This document shows positions 15,424 through 23,362 of a stretch of DNA of 43,869 nt, piece after piece. A program made the translations under genes and the position numbers. Below the pieces are notes generated by a model. That model saw only the letters and a program-made list of their open reading frames with translations, was not told the DNA's origin and ran no database searches. Positions within the stretch are counted from its first letter, which is position 1; each line of letters starts with the position of its first letter. Source of the stretch: BP-133 sp040756995 (GTDB taxonomy: Bacteria; Actinomycetota; Acidimicrobiia; IMCC26256; BP-133); the NCBI GenBank assembly GCA_040756995.1, contig JBFLYK010000053.1:1-43869 (forward strand), given 5' to 3'.

Positions 15424-16470
15424 ATGGGGCGAACGAAGGTCAAGCCCGTGACGGTCCGTCCGGCGGGGGCGAAGGCTCCTGGCGGGGTTCACCGCCGGCC
15501 GCTGGTGGCCCTCGACGTCGCTGATCAGCGGATCATCGAGCTGCTCGCCGCTGACGGCCGGGCCAGCAACCGGTTCCTGGCCGCCGAGGTGGGCTTAACC
15601 GAAGCCACTGTCGCTGCCCGGCTGCGCCGCCTGGTCGGCCAGCGGGTGCTCGGGGTGACCGCCGTCTTCGACTGGGAGGCGGCCGGGTACCACTGGGACC
15701 TGTGGCTGTCGGTCGCGATCGAGGGTCGGGCGCTCCGTGACGTCGCCCGGGAGGTGGCCGGCCTGCCCTACGTCCACTCGGCGTCGCTGGTGTTCGGCCC
15801 GTTCGATCTCGTCGTGCACGTGGTGGCCCCTCGCCGCGGCGACGTCGTGGACCTGCTGACCGAGAACGTCGCGGCCGTACCCGGTGTGCGCCACGTGACC
15901 GCCGACGTCACCCTCGCTTGGCTGAAGTACACGATGAACTGGGCCGCGGTCTCCGACGCCCCTGCCCGGCTAGAGTTCCCCGACCCGGTGGTGGAGCTCG
16001 ACCCGCTCGATCACGAGATCGTCGCCGCCCTGGCCCGGGATGGCCGCCAGTCCAACCGGGAGATCGGGCGCCAGCTCGACGTCTCCGACGGGACGATCCG
16101 GACGCGGCTGCAGCGGCTGGAGGAGGCGGGGATGCTGCGAATCACCGCCCAGGTCGACCCCTACCGGGTGGGGACGATAGGGACGGGGGCCTTTGTCGGC
16201 ATCCAAACCGACGGTTCGAACACCCGGGCCACCGCCGAGAAGCTGGCCACCGGGCCCGAGATCTCGCTGATGGCCGTCACCACCGGCCGTCACCACCTCT
16301 TCGTCCACGCCGCCTCCCTCAGCCGGGCCCGGCTCAGCGACCTCGTCGTGGACGAGATGCGGAAGCTGCCCGGGATCCGCTCCACCGAGACCTGGGAGGT
16401 GGTGGCCACCATCGCCCACGACTCCCGCTGGGTCCTGCTCACCCCCGGCCGGATGCCCGCCCGAGGGTGA
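15424..16470 (+). CDS. Lrp/AsnC-family regulator with two fused Lrp units
   Basis: 348 aa, about twice the usual Lrp length. The first unit has an HTH at about residues 30-85 ('DQRIIELLAADGRASNRFLA', 'VGLTEATVAARLRRL') and a RAM/AsnC ligand domain to about 175. The second has an HTH starting at 'LDHEIVAALARDGRQSNREI', with 'LDVSDGTIRTRLQRLEEAGM', and a second AsnC domain to the end. Each unit resembles a full Lrp subunit, so one chain mimics a dimer. The ATG at 15424 has no strong ribosome site. The next gene is convergent; targets are not evident. The effector is probably an amino acid or similar small molecule, by family. Confidence 0.85.
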   Translation: MGRTKVKPVTVRPAGAKAPGGVHRRPLVALDVADQRIIELLAADGRASNRFLAAEVGLTEATVAARLRRLVGQRVLGVTAVFDWEAAGYHWDLWLSVAIEGRALRDVAREVAGLPYVHSASLVFGPFDLVVHVVAPRRGDVVDLLTENVAAVPGVRHVTADVTLAWLKYTMNWAAVSDAPARLEFPDPVVELDPLDHEIVAALARDGRQSNREIGRQLDVSDGTIRTRLQRLEEAGMLRITAQVDPYRVGTIGTGAFVGIQTDGSNTRATAEKLATGPEISLMAVTTGRHHLFVHAASLSRARLSDLVVDEMRKLPGIRSTETWEVVATIAHDSRWVLLTPGRMPARG

Positions 16471-16615
16471 GCCGGTCTTTCTCGGGTACGGCCCGACGAG
16501 GCGGAAACCCGCAGTCGTCCACGCCGAACGGGTCCGATGGGCGTCCCCGCCCTCTCGACCCCACGCTCGGGGTCGCTGCCACGAGGAGCAATGCAGGAGC
16601 CAACAAGGACGGGCT

Positions 16616-18199
16616 CTAACTCCTGCTGGACAACTGGCCTGCGTCCTGGGCGACAAGGCTTGTCTGGAACGACCACTCGTAGTCCTTGGCCATGGGGTTG
16701 CCGACGAGGTCGGTCACCTTGGCGCTGATGGTGGCCCGGTAGACGGCCAGTGGGAGGAGGGCCTGGTCCGGACGGAAGCGGGCTTTGCGGGTGGCCGGGT
16801 CGTAGGTCACGCTGCCGGTCACGGCCAGGCCGGCCGCTTCGGCGGTGACGGTGAAGGTCTCGGCGGCGACCGTGTCGGGGTTGACGGCCTCGGAGAAGGT
16901 GGCGGTGAGTTCCGCGGCCGGGGCGGCGTCGTTGGCCTTGTCCTTGGGGGAGGTGGCAGTCACGCTGGGGCCGGTGGTGTCGACGGTCCACTGCCACCGG
17001 GCTGGGGTCGGATCGGGCCGCTCGGACGCCTCGACCGCCCGGACCTCGAAGGTGTGGCGGCCGTCGGGCAGACCCGAGATAAGGTGCGGCGAGGAGCAGG
17101 GCCGCCAGGGGCCCTGGTCGAGGTGGCATTCGAAGGCGTTGGCCTTGTCCTTGGGGGAGGCCGAGAAGGTCAAGGTGGCGTCGCGGCTGGCGACCGTACG
17201 GGCCGGACCGGAGTCGATCACCGTGTCGGGCAGGGTCGTCTCGACGTTGGGCTGGAACCAGCCGTCGCCGCCCATGGCGACAAAGGCCGCCATGGCTGCG
17301 TCGGAGCTGTCCATCCGCCAGTCGTCTCCGGCCCCCTCGGCAGTCGCCGCCGGCGCCACGGTGGAGTCGTAGACCGCAGCGTCGATCCCCGACAGCGTGC
17401 CTTGGAGGGCGTGGCGGGCGGCGTCGACCCAGGCCGCCTTGACGCCGGGCCCGTCTTCTACCGTGCCGTAGCGGCCCACCATCATCGGCTTGCCGTGGCC
17501 CGCTCCCCAGGCGTGGAACGGGGCGAAGAGCTCCTCGAAACTGCGAGCGACGCTGCCGGGCCGGGCCGGGTTGCGCGGGTTGAAACCGTCGGCGCAGACC
17601 CAGTCGACGGCGTCGTCACCCGGATACCAGGCGTCGGCCGTGCCGCCGGTGAAGTCGGCGGCGGCGGCGCACCACACCCACACGGCGTTGCTGGCCTCCT
17701 CCTCGGTGAAGATCCGGCGGATGCGCTGCCAGGCGGCGACATACTGGGCCGCGTCGCCGGCCACTGGGGTGAGGTGAGGGCTGGCCGCATCGGCGAACCA
17801 ACTGATGAGGACAGGCTGGCCCAGGCTGCGGACACCCTTGGCCCGCAGGCGGATCTGGGTGTCCCAGCTTCCCCGGTTGACTTCCCCGGTGGCCACCGGG
17901 CCCCACGAGATCATCGGGATCCGGCCGGCGGCGATGTCCCACTGCTCCCGCCCGTCGGGAAAAGCGGTGCCGAACGGCCGGTCGTAGCGGTCAATGGCCA
18001 GCCGGCGGCCCAACTTGCCTTCGAGGTCGACGACCGGCTGGTAGGGCGCCTCCTCCGACCCGGGAGCCACAGCCGCACCGAACAGCGCCCCCTCAGCCGG
18101 GACCAACGGAGCCGACGACGGCCCCCCGGCCGCTCGGAGCGCCGGAGGGGCCGCCATGGCCAACAGCGACAACACAGCTGCACAAACCCGAGCACGCAC
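16616..18199 (-). CDS. Secreted GH26-like protein with Ig-like domain, probably catalytically inactive
   Basis: 527-aa exported protein. A signal peptide ('VRARVCAAVLSLLAMAAPPA') leads to a TIM-barrel region resembling GH26 mannanases and related endoglucanases: 'VLISWFADAAS' (130-140), 'AAWQRIRRIFTEEEASNAVW', 'WYPGDDAVDWVCADGFNPRN' (191-210) and 'KPMMVGRYGTVED' (237-249). Family members usually have H-E-M-N at the acid/base position and E-F-G at the nucleophile; here these read A-D-A-A-S and R-Y-G. Both catalytic glutamates therefore appear to be missing. The C-terminal half has an Ig/fibronectin-like module with two cysteines (about 325-410) and a Big_5-type module ('TATSPKDKANDAAPAAELTA') at about 410-515. 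It may bind rather than cut polysaccharide. The start is GTG at 18199, without a strong ribosome site. Confidence 0.75.
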   Translation of the reverse strand: MRARVCAAVLSLLAMAAPPALRAAGGPSSAPLVPAEGALFGAAVAPGSEEAPYQPVVDLEGKLGRRLAIDRYDRPFGTAFPDGREQWDIAAGRIPMISWGPVATGEVNRGSWDTQIRLRAKGVRSLGQPVLISWFADAASPHLTPVAGDAAQYVAAWQRIRRIFTEEEASNAVWVWCAAAADFTGGTADAWYPGDDAVDWVCADGFNPRNPARPGSVARSFEELFAPFHAWGAGHGKPMMVGRYGTVEDGPGVKAAWVDAARHALQGTLSGIDAAVYDSTVAPAATAEGAGDDWRMDSSDAAMAAFVAMGGDGWFQPNVETTLPDTVIDSGPARTVASRDATLTFSASPKDKANAFECHLDQGPWRPCSSPHLISGLPDGRHTFEVRAVEASERPDPTPARWQWTVDTTGPSVTATSPKDKANDAAPAAELTATFSEAVNPDTVAAETFTVTAEAAGLAVTGSVTYDPATRKARFRPDQALLPLAVYRATISAKVTDLVGNPMAKDYEWSFQTSLVAQDAGQLSSRS

Positions 18200-18864
18200 A
18201 CCGAAAGGATATGCGCGTCACTCCCCTGTCGGGGAATGGTCCCACGCAGGTCCCAACCCGATCCGGCAGGAATGCTCCCAGCAGGACCCGATGTGCACCG
18301 TCTGGACCGATGCGGCGAATAAGGCGGGTGGTTCCGTCGTCATGGGCACGAACGAGACGATCAGACGTCGTGGTTAGGCGTCGTGCACAAGGAGTCCATC
18401 GCGTCAAGCCTGTCGCAGCTCTCGTCGTCGTCGCCAGCGTCACCATCCCTGGCACCACCTTCGCCGTTTCCGTCGCCCCCGCCGGGGTCCTGCCTCCCCG
18501 AACAGGCCTGCTCAACGGCGGCTCCGGTCATGGGCGCGGCGTCGGGCCAGCCCGCCGGCCCCCTCGCCGCCACTTCTGTGCTCGAAGTAGCGTCACTTCC
18601 CGAGGGACGGTCGTCGGGCGCCGGCGAGGTCGGCTCGAGCCATGGCGCTGCGCTCGTCGACCATGAGCCACGCACGGTGTTCCGGCTCAGCTCCGCCGAG
18701 GGCGCCGACTTTGGTCCTCTGCCGGGACCGACGAGCGCCGGGTCGGAATGGGCTCCCCGACCCGGCGCTCCGTTCGGCCTGGAGCATGTGCCGGCTTGCA
18801 GGCCCCCGCCCAGTGCACCGACGTCTGGGACCATCCCCTGAAAACGACAGGAGAAACCCGCGAC
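18200..18864. other. Intergenic or eroded stretch
   Basis: About 660 bases upstream of the GH26-like gene and the zinc-ribbon gene. One + frame (around 18405-18520) encodes a signal-peptide-like segment, 'VKPVAALVVVASVTIPGTTF', followed by low-complexity sequence that changes frame. It may be the remnant of a small secreted protein. No family match; not called as a gene. Confidence 0.4.
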
Positions 18865-19050
18865 ATGAAGGACGTCAGGATCGACGAGACCGGCGACCTC
18901 CGCTGCTGGAACTGCGGGTCCAAGCAGCTCAGGGTGGCCTTCGGCGTCGGCGCGCTCCTCACCAAGAAGAAGCTCCAGTGCCAGGTCTGCGGCCAGTACA
19001 ACGACGCCCGCAACGCCAAGCCGTGGAACGGCCCGGAGTCGCACAGGTAG
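18865..19050 (+). CDS. Zinc-ribbon protein, 61 aa (C-terminus probably lost)
   Basis: Short protein with two Cys pairs, 'CWNCGSKQ' (about residue 13) and 'CQVCGQYND' (about residue 38), forming a four-cysteine zinc ribbon. The ATG at 18865 has AGGAGA upstream. In the family I would expect a longer protein with a C-terminal SHOCT helix; such a helix is encoded just downstream (19112-19220) but lies beyond a TAG and in other frames. The present protein is thus probably a truncated but still foldable remnant. Target unknown. Confidence 0.65.
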   Translation: MKDVRIDETGDLRCWNCGSKQLRVAFGVGALLTKKKLQCQVCGQYNDARNAKPWNGPESHR

Positions 19051-19230
19051 CACCAACACCACGAGGCCGAGGCGGCCGCCACCAAGACCGCCCCGCCCGC
19101 GATACCGGTGGGCGCCGAAGGCCGCCGAGGAGGTGGCCAAGCTGGCCATGCTCCTCGAGGACGGCCACATCAACGGAGTACACGCAGGAGTCATTCGAGG
19201 AGCAGCGAAACGGGTCTCCTCGGCGCCGGC
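19051..19230 (+). pseudogene. SHOCT-domain remnant (former C-terminus of the zinc-ribbon protein)
   Basis: After the TAG of the zinc-ribbon gene, codons from 19112 read 'APKAAEEVAKLAMLLEDGHI'. Skipping the base at 19172 continues 'TEYTQESFEEQRNG', the typical SHOCT pattern (L..L...G-I-T-E-x-x-F-E-x-x-K). At least one stop and two frame changes separate it from the zinc ribbon, so it is not translated as one protein now. Confidence 0.55.
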
Positions 19231-19607
19231 TCGCCCTCCCCGCCTGGACCCACGCCAGTAGTGCGTGATTTCACGGATCCACGCTTCCCGTTGGTTCGGT
19301 CCCGTCGGTCTTTCCGGGCGTCGGTGCCATACGATGGGGGCCATGGGCAGGGGTGACCGGTCGGTGGTCCGGTGGCGACACGACCGGATCCGCAAGAAGA
19401 AGCAACGGGAACGGAACCGCAGGACTGGTCAGGGCAAGGGCCTCGCCAGTGCCCCTGGGGTTCGTGGCGGCCAGGATCCGGCAGGGCAAGGAACTGATGG
19501 TCAGGTGGTCCCCGCCCAGGTGGGCGAGGACCGGGCTGGATGAGTCGGGGGAACGGCGGCCGTGGCTACGACGTGTTGGCGGCGAGCACGCCGGTCTTGT
19601 TGGGGAA

Positions 19608-20540
19608 GTGAACGTCAATCGCTGGCCCGATGACGCCGGCCGCCCCACCGATGAGCTCCATGCCGACTTGGTGGAAGCCACAACGGTGGAAGAGGTGCTC
19701 GCTGGCGGGGCGGGCTGGGTGGTGACTGGGCAGAGGGCCGGGCTCGGGCGCCAGCGGCTGGTCGACGATGTGGTGGGGGTGTTGCGGGAGCGGATCGTCC
19801 GGGGCGAGCTTCCCGCTGGGTGCCGGCTGTTGCAGGTGGATCTGGCCGACCAGCTGGGGGTGAGCCGCACCCCGTTGCGGGAAGCGTTGCGGGTCTTGGA
19901 GCATGACGGGTGGGTGCGCATCGCCAACAACAATCGGACGGTCGAGGTGGTCGGTTTCGACGCCGCGGTGCTGCGGGACCTCTTCGAGGTCCGGGAGGTG
20001 ATCGACGGGCTGGCCGCCCGGTTGGCGGCCGGCCGAGGACTGTCGGCGGCGACCGAAACACAGGGACGACGTCTCCTCGCCGACATGGCCGGTTCGGTCG
20101 TCCCCTTTGATCCGCTGCGCCGAGCCGATGTCCACGCCGAGTTCCACCTGCTGTTCGTCGAAGCGTCGGGGAATCAGCGGCTGCGGGGGCTCATTCCCCT
20201 CATCCGGATGAGTACCGCCGGGTTGTATCGGCCGGTCCTCGACGATCCCGACGTCGTCGAGGTGGTCGCCGCCCGGAAAGCCACCACTCCCGCCGCGCTC
20301 TTCGACGAGACCCAGGCCAGCCACCAGGCCATCTTCGACGCCGTCGTCGCGGGCCACGCTCGCCAGGCGGAAGCCGCCGCCCGCCGGCACATTCGACGGA
20401 TCTCGGCCCTGGTCGACTCGTTCGACGAATGGGCCCGGGCCATCCCCGCCTCCCCGCCCGGCCAGTCCATGGGGAGTCGTTCCCGGCGATCGCCTCCGCC
20501 GTCCCCGGGGCCATCACCGCCACGTTCGAACATGCGCTGA
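19608..20540 (+). CDS. GntR-family (FadR/FCD type) transcriptional regulator
   Basis: Winged-helix repressor of the FCD subfamily. The HTH is 'VLRERIVRGELPAGCRLLQV', then 'LADQLGVSRTPLREALRVLE'. The FCD ligand domain follows ('FEVREVIDGLAARLAAGRGL', 'DVHAEFHLLFVEASGNQRLR', 'SHQAIFDAVVAGHARQAEAA') with the conserved acidic and His residues that bind a metal in this family. The start is uncertain: the frame is open from 19353, and I choose the GTG at 19608 because it places the HTH near the usual N-terminal position. The last 30 residues are low-complexity Ser/Pro/Arg. Ligands are usually small carboxylic acids. It probably controls a neighbouring or distant catabolic gene; none is adjacent. 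Confidence 0.8.
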   Translation: MNVNRWPDDAGRPTDELHADLVEATTVEEVLAGGAGWVVTGQRAGLGRQRLVDDVVGVLRERIVRGELPAGCRLLQVDLADQLGVSRTPLREALRVLEHDGWVRIANNNRTVEVVGFDAAVLRDLFEVREVIDGLAARLAAGRGLSAATETQGRRLLADMAGSVVPFDPLRRADVHAEFHLLFVEASGNQRLRGLIPLIRMSTAGLYRPVLDDPDVVEVVAARKATTPAALFDETQASHQAIFDAVVAGHARQAEAAARRHIRRISALVDSFDEWARAIPASPPGQSMGSRSRRSPPPSPGPSPPRSNMR

Positions 20541-20718
20541 TGTGCGAACGCCCAAACGGGCCCGGAGCGACGCCTCATCCACTCGTCGGGCTCAGCTGGT
20601 AGAAGCCTTCGTCGCTTCGAATGGTCGAACGTCCGCCAAAGCGGGACCTTCGGCCCTGTGATCGGGCAGATTCGGGCTGGCAGGCTCGGGCGCAAGCGAC
20701 GCACAAGGGGGCGAAACG

Positions 20719-21225
20719 ATGACAACCGCGAGTCTGTCGACCAGAGAGCGCAGGCTGACCGAACTGGCCGGGTCGCCGTGGGACGAGAACCTGCTGGCCC
20801 ACTTCGATGAGCACGTCAACGGGGAACGAAAGCTGCTCGAGGAGTACGCCAGATTCCGGGAAGAGGGGCCGGAACACGTCCGGTACCTCGTCGACCTGAT
20901 CCTCTCCGACGAGGACCGGCACCACCGGATCTTCCAGGAGCTCGCCAACCGGGTCCGGTCCGACATCGACTTTCGCGACTATGACCCCAAGGTTCCGTAC
21001 CTCAAGAAGAACCCCTCCGACCGGGCCGCCCTGCTTGAGGCCACCGAACGCCTGCTGGCCTTCGAGCACGAAGATCAGCAGGCGCTGCACCGGCTCCACA
21101 AAGAGCTGCGGCCCGTCAAGGACACGACGCTCTTCTCGCTGTTGGTCGAGCTCACGGAGCTCGACACGAAGAAGCACATCGCCATCTTGAAGTTCCTGCG
21201 CCGCTCGGCCAAGGACGGCGCTTGA
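20719..21225 (+). CDS. Ferritin-like four-helix protein
   Basis: 168-aa all-helical protein with spaced carboxylate/His motifs of diiron ferritin-like proteins: 'VNGERKLLEEY' (E36), 'SDEDRHHRIFQEL' (E65-x-x-H68), 'FEHEDQQALHRLHKEL' (E116/E118, H124) and 'TELDTKKHIAILKFL' (D149, H153). These fall on four predicted helices, as in rubrerythrin or bacterioferritin folds, although it matches neither closely. Whether it binds iron is inference. It follows the GntR gene by 178 bp on the same strand and has an ordinary ATG start. Confidence 0.65.
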   Translation: MTTASLSTRERRLTELAGSPWDENLLAHFDEHVNGERKLLEEYARFREEGPEHVRYLVDLILSDEDRHHRIFQELANRVRSDIDFRDYDPKVPYLKKNPSDRAALLEATERLLAFEHEDQQALHRLHKELRPVKDTTLFSLLVELTELDTKKHIAILKFLRRSAKDGA

Positions 21226-21422
21226 CCATCGACCTCGAAGGAGCCTCCGGCGAAGCGGGTCGGCGAAGGCGAGTGGCAGTTGCATGCTGGTCAAGGCAGC
21301 AGGTGGCGAGGTCGGCCGTGAACGCCGCGGCAAAGACGGCCGGCAACGGGGAGGTTCCCAGCCGCCGACCGCCCGGTCAACGGTGTCGTCGCGAAGCCGA
21401 GCGGCACGCTAACGTCCCCGAG

Positions 21423-21770
21423 ATGACATCCCGACGAGTGGAGTTCCGTCGGACGAGGGACGAGCGGGCCTCGTCCGAGTTGCCCCGGGACCGTGTCGGG
21501 CGTTTCGTGTTCGGCCCGGTCGCCGGCCGGGTCGTCGAGGAGATCCTCACCATCTCCATCGACTGGAGACACGGCGAGATGGAGGACAGCGAACCACCCC
21601 CCGAGTCTCTCGACCTGACCGCCGAGCAGATGGTCGAAACCGACATGGCCATGCTGCTTGACATGGGCCGGGCCGAAGAGCTTGCAGACCTCATGGCCAG
21701 GCAGGCACTCAGGCCCGACATCGTGGCCGACGCGACGGAACGAAGTTCAGAGCGGGAGGAACGCCCCTGA
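21423..21770 (+). CDS. Hypothetical protein, 115 aa
   Basis: No family recognised. The middle ('RFVFGPVAGRVVEEILTISI') and the acidic C-terminus ('LDLTAEQMVETDMAMLLDMG', 'RAEELADLMARQALRPD') have ordinary coding composition. The frame is open from a TTG at 21222 that overlaps the preceding stop, but the N-terminal 67 residues from that start are Arg/Ala-rich and unconvincing, so the ATG at 21423 is preferred without a clear ribosome site. Confidence 0.4.
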   Translation: MTSRRVEFRRTRDERASSELPRDRVGRFVFGPVAGRVVEEILTISIDWRHGEMEDSEPPPESLDLTAEQMVETDMAMLLDMGRAEELADLMARQALRPDIVADATERSSEREERP

Positions 21771-21773
21771 CGG

Positions 21774-21973
21774 TCACCGGGCGCAGCCGGCCTTCTCGGC
21801 AGGCGGTTCGGCCCCAACCGGGACGTCGATGACAATCCGGGCGGCGATCTGGGCCGGGAGCATTTCGAGGACCCGTTCGAGGCGGGCTCCGGCGTGGTGG
21901 TGATGACGAGCCGGTTCCCCTGCAGGGAGATCTGCGCCCAGAGGATCCGCTCGTCCTCCTCGATGTCGTGCAT
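21774..21973 (-). pseudogene. Small hypothetical gene, frameshifted
   Basis: The ATG at 21973 opens 'MHDIEEDERILWAQISLQGN' and 'RLVITTT'. The natural continuation, 'ARLERVLEMLPAQIAARIVI', is in another frame and ends in a stop at 21774. A one-base change near 21880-21900 would join them into a protein of about 65 aa. The pattern 'GNRL.I.T..ARLERVLEML' is coherent, so this looks like one gene with an indel. Function unknown. Confidence 0.4.
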
Positions 21974-22144
21974 CTCGGTGCCACCATCCCGGGCCCTGGT
22001 GGTCGTAACGCCGGTCGAGAACCGCGGTGGCGGCAAGAGGGTCGGGTACGTCCTCCTTCGGCCCGGCAGGCCAGGATCGGCTCAGTGTGCGGCGCCGGTG
22101 CCGAGCCGGGAAGGCTCCGTGGCCGATCCCATTGTGCTGAGGGG

Positions 22145-22312
22145 TCACTTCGGTGGGGTGTCGTCCCGCCTGTCGGCAGTGGGCCGCTCGCGGCGGCGGC
22201 CGGTTCGGCTGAGCAGGGTCTGACAGCGGCTGCAGACGGCGAGATCGCAGGTGGGGCTGAGGCAGTGGATGGTGATCTCGGCGCCGCAGCGGTGGCATTC
22301 GAGGTTGATCAT
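22145..22312 (-). CDS. Small zinc-ribbon protein, 55 aa
   Basis: Short cysteine-rich protein: 'CHRCGAEITIHCLSPTC' then 'CSRCQTLL', giving several Cys pairs for one or two zinc sites. The tail is basic ('SRTGRRRERPTADRRDD'). Its ATG overlaps the stop of the TetR gene by 4 nt (ATGA at 22309-22312), so it is translationally coupled to the regulator. I know of no named family; a partner or accessory of the repressor is possible. Confidence 0.6.
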   Translation of the reverse strand: MINLECHRCGAEITIHCLSPTCDLAVCSRCQTLLSRTGRRRERPTADRRDDTPPK

Positions 22313-22923
22313 CGGCTCGTTGGGAGGCGGCGGGACGACGCGGGGTCGGCGGCGACCCCGTCCAGGATGAGTTCCGTGACGCGGCCGGTGAGCTGAGAAA
22401 CGTCGAGACTGTCGGCGGCGAGCAGGTCGGCGAGGCCGCTGGCGACGACGGCCCCGAAGATGGTGCGGGCCGCGACGGCCGGGTCGGGCAGGGTTCGCAG
22501 CGAGTGGTCTTGGGCACCGTCGTGGAGGAGCCGCAGGACGGGCTGGTGAAACGCCTCGCCGATGGCATGGGCGATGGCGGGCATCCGTCCCGCCCGGCCG
22601 AGTTCGGCGAGGAGGGCTCGGCAGCTGTGAGGGTGGGCGGCCATGACCTGGAGCTGGGCAGAAATGACGGCGCGGAGGCGCTGTTGGGCGGTGCCCGCCC
22701 CAGCAGCGGCGCGGGTGACAGCGTCGGCCATGGCGCTCAGCAGGTCCCGGAGCAGGAACGCCAGGATTTCCTCTTTGCCGGCGAAGTAGTAGTACAGCGT
22801 GGCCCGGGGAATCCCTGATGCTGCGGCCAGGTCGTCGATCTTGGTCTGGTCCAGTCCCCGCTCGGCGATCGGTCCCGCCGCCTGGCGAAGCCGCACAGCC
22901 AGGGAGGGTGGAACCTGCCTCAT
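22309..22923 (-). CDS. TetR-family transcriptional regulator
   Basis: 204-aa repressor, paralogous to the one at 4108-4689. The HTH 'IDDLAAASGIPRATLYYYF' lies at about residues 29-47, then 'AGKEEILAFLLRDLL'. The ligand domain shares the 'CRALLAELGRAGRMPAIAHA' block with its paralogue. Downstream it overlaps a 55-aa zinc-ribbon gene by 4 nt, and upstream a 74-aa frame ends 4 nt inside it. The perfect dyad at 23160-23182, which resembles the first regulator's operators in arm length and spacing, is its probable binding site. No transporter lies beside it, unlike its paralogue. Confidence 0.85.
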   Translation of the reverse strand: MRQVPPSLAVRLRQAAGPIAERGLDQTKIDDLAAASGIPRATLYYYFAGKEEILAFLLRDLLSAMADAVTRAAAGAGTAQQRLRAVISAQLQVMAAHPHSCRALLAELGRAGRMPAIAHAIGEAFHQPVLRLLHDGAQDHSLRTLPDPAVAARTIFGAVVASGLADLLAADSLDVSQLTGRVTELILDGVAADPASSRRLPTSR

Positions 22924-23144
22924 CGGGCCGGACAGCAGCAGTGGCCGTTCACGAAGACCACCCCGCCGGCGCCCAGCCGGTCGTGGTGGTCATCGGCCAC
23001 CATGTCAACGCCGTCGCTCGTCGGCGGCCCACCGTTCCAACCGGACCCGAGGGACAGCCGAGCCGACCGGCGGTGCCCGGTTGTCCCGTCCTGCCTGTGC
23101 TCATCGACCACCTCCTGCGTCGAACGGGTCCGCCAGCCCACCAC
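22920..23144 (-). CDS. Possible small cysteine-rich protein, 74 aa
   Basis: A GTG-initiated frame that begins 16 bp from the TetR-type dyad and ends in a 4-nt overlap with the TetR start. The position is that of the first gene of an operon. The C-terminus 'GGVVFVNGHCCCPAR' has three adjacent cysteines. The N-terminal half has a mixed composition and no family. It could instead be the transcript leader. Confidence 0.3.
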   Translation of the reverse strand: MVGWRTRSTQEVVDEHRQDGTTGHRRSARLSLGSGWNGGPPTSDGVDMVADDHHDRLGAGGVVFVNGHCCCPAR

Positions 23145-23159
23145 CCGCGACCGGGTCCC

Positions 23160-23182
23160 CGTCTAGATTCTTAGTCTAGACG
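23160..23182. promoter_or_regulatory. Perfect dyad, putative operator of the second TetR regulator
   Basis: CGTCTAGA-N7-TCTAGACG with fully complementary 8-bp arms. The spacing (7-bp arms plus N7) is the same as in the two dyads at 4747 and 6951, where the arms begin GTTTAGA. It lies upstream of the TetR operon on the minus strand, with AT-rich sequence around it. Confidence 0.6.
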
Positions 23183-23362
23183 TAAGGATCAGCTGCCGTT
23201 GGATCACTCCTGGTGGTGGACACGAACGCCAGCCCGGAGGTCGGCGCGTACGACATCGATATGTCCCCCATCACATGTCCTCCGTGACAGCGGTGAACCC
23301 ATCGGGACCGGGGTGCGCTCCCCCATCCCGTCTCCGGCCGCCCAGGGGAGTTCCCGCCGCCG

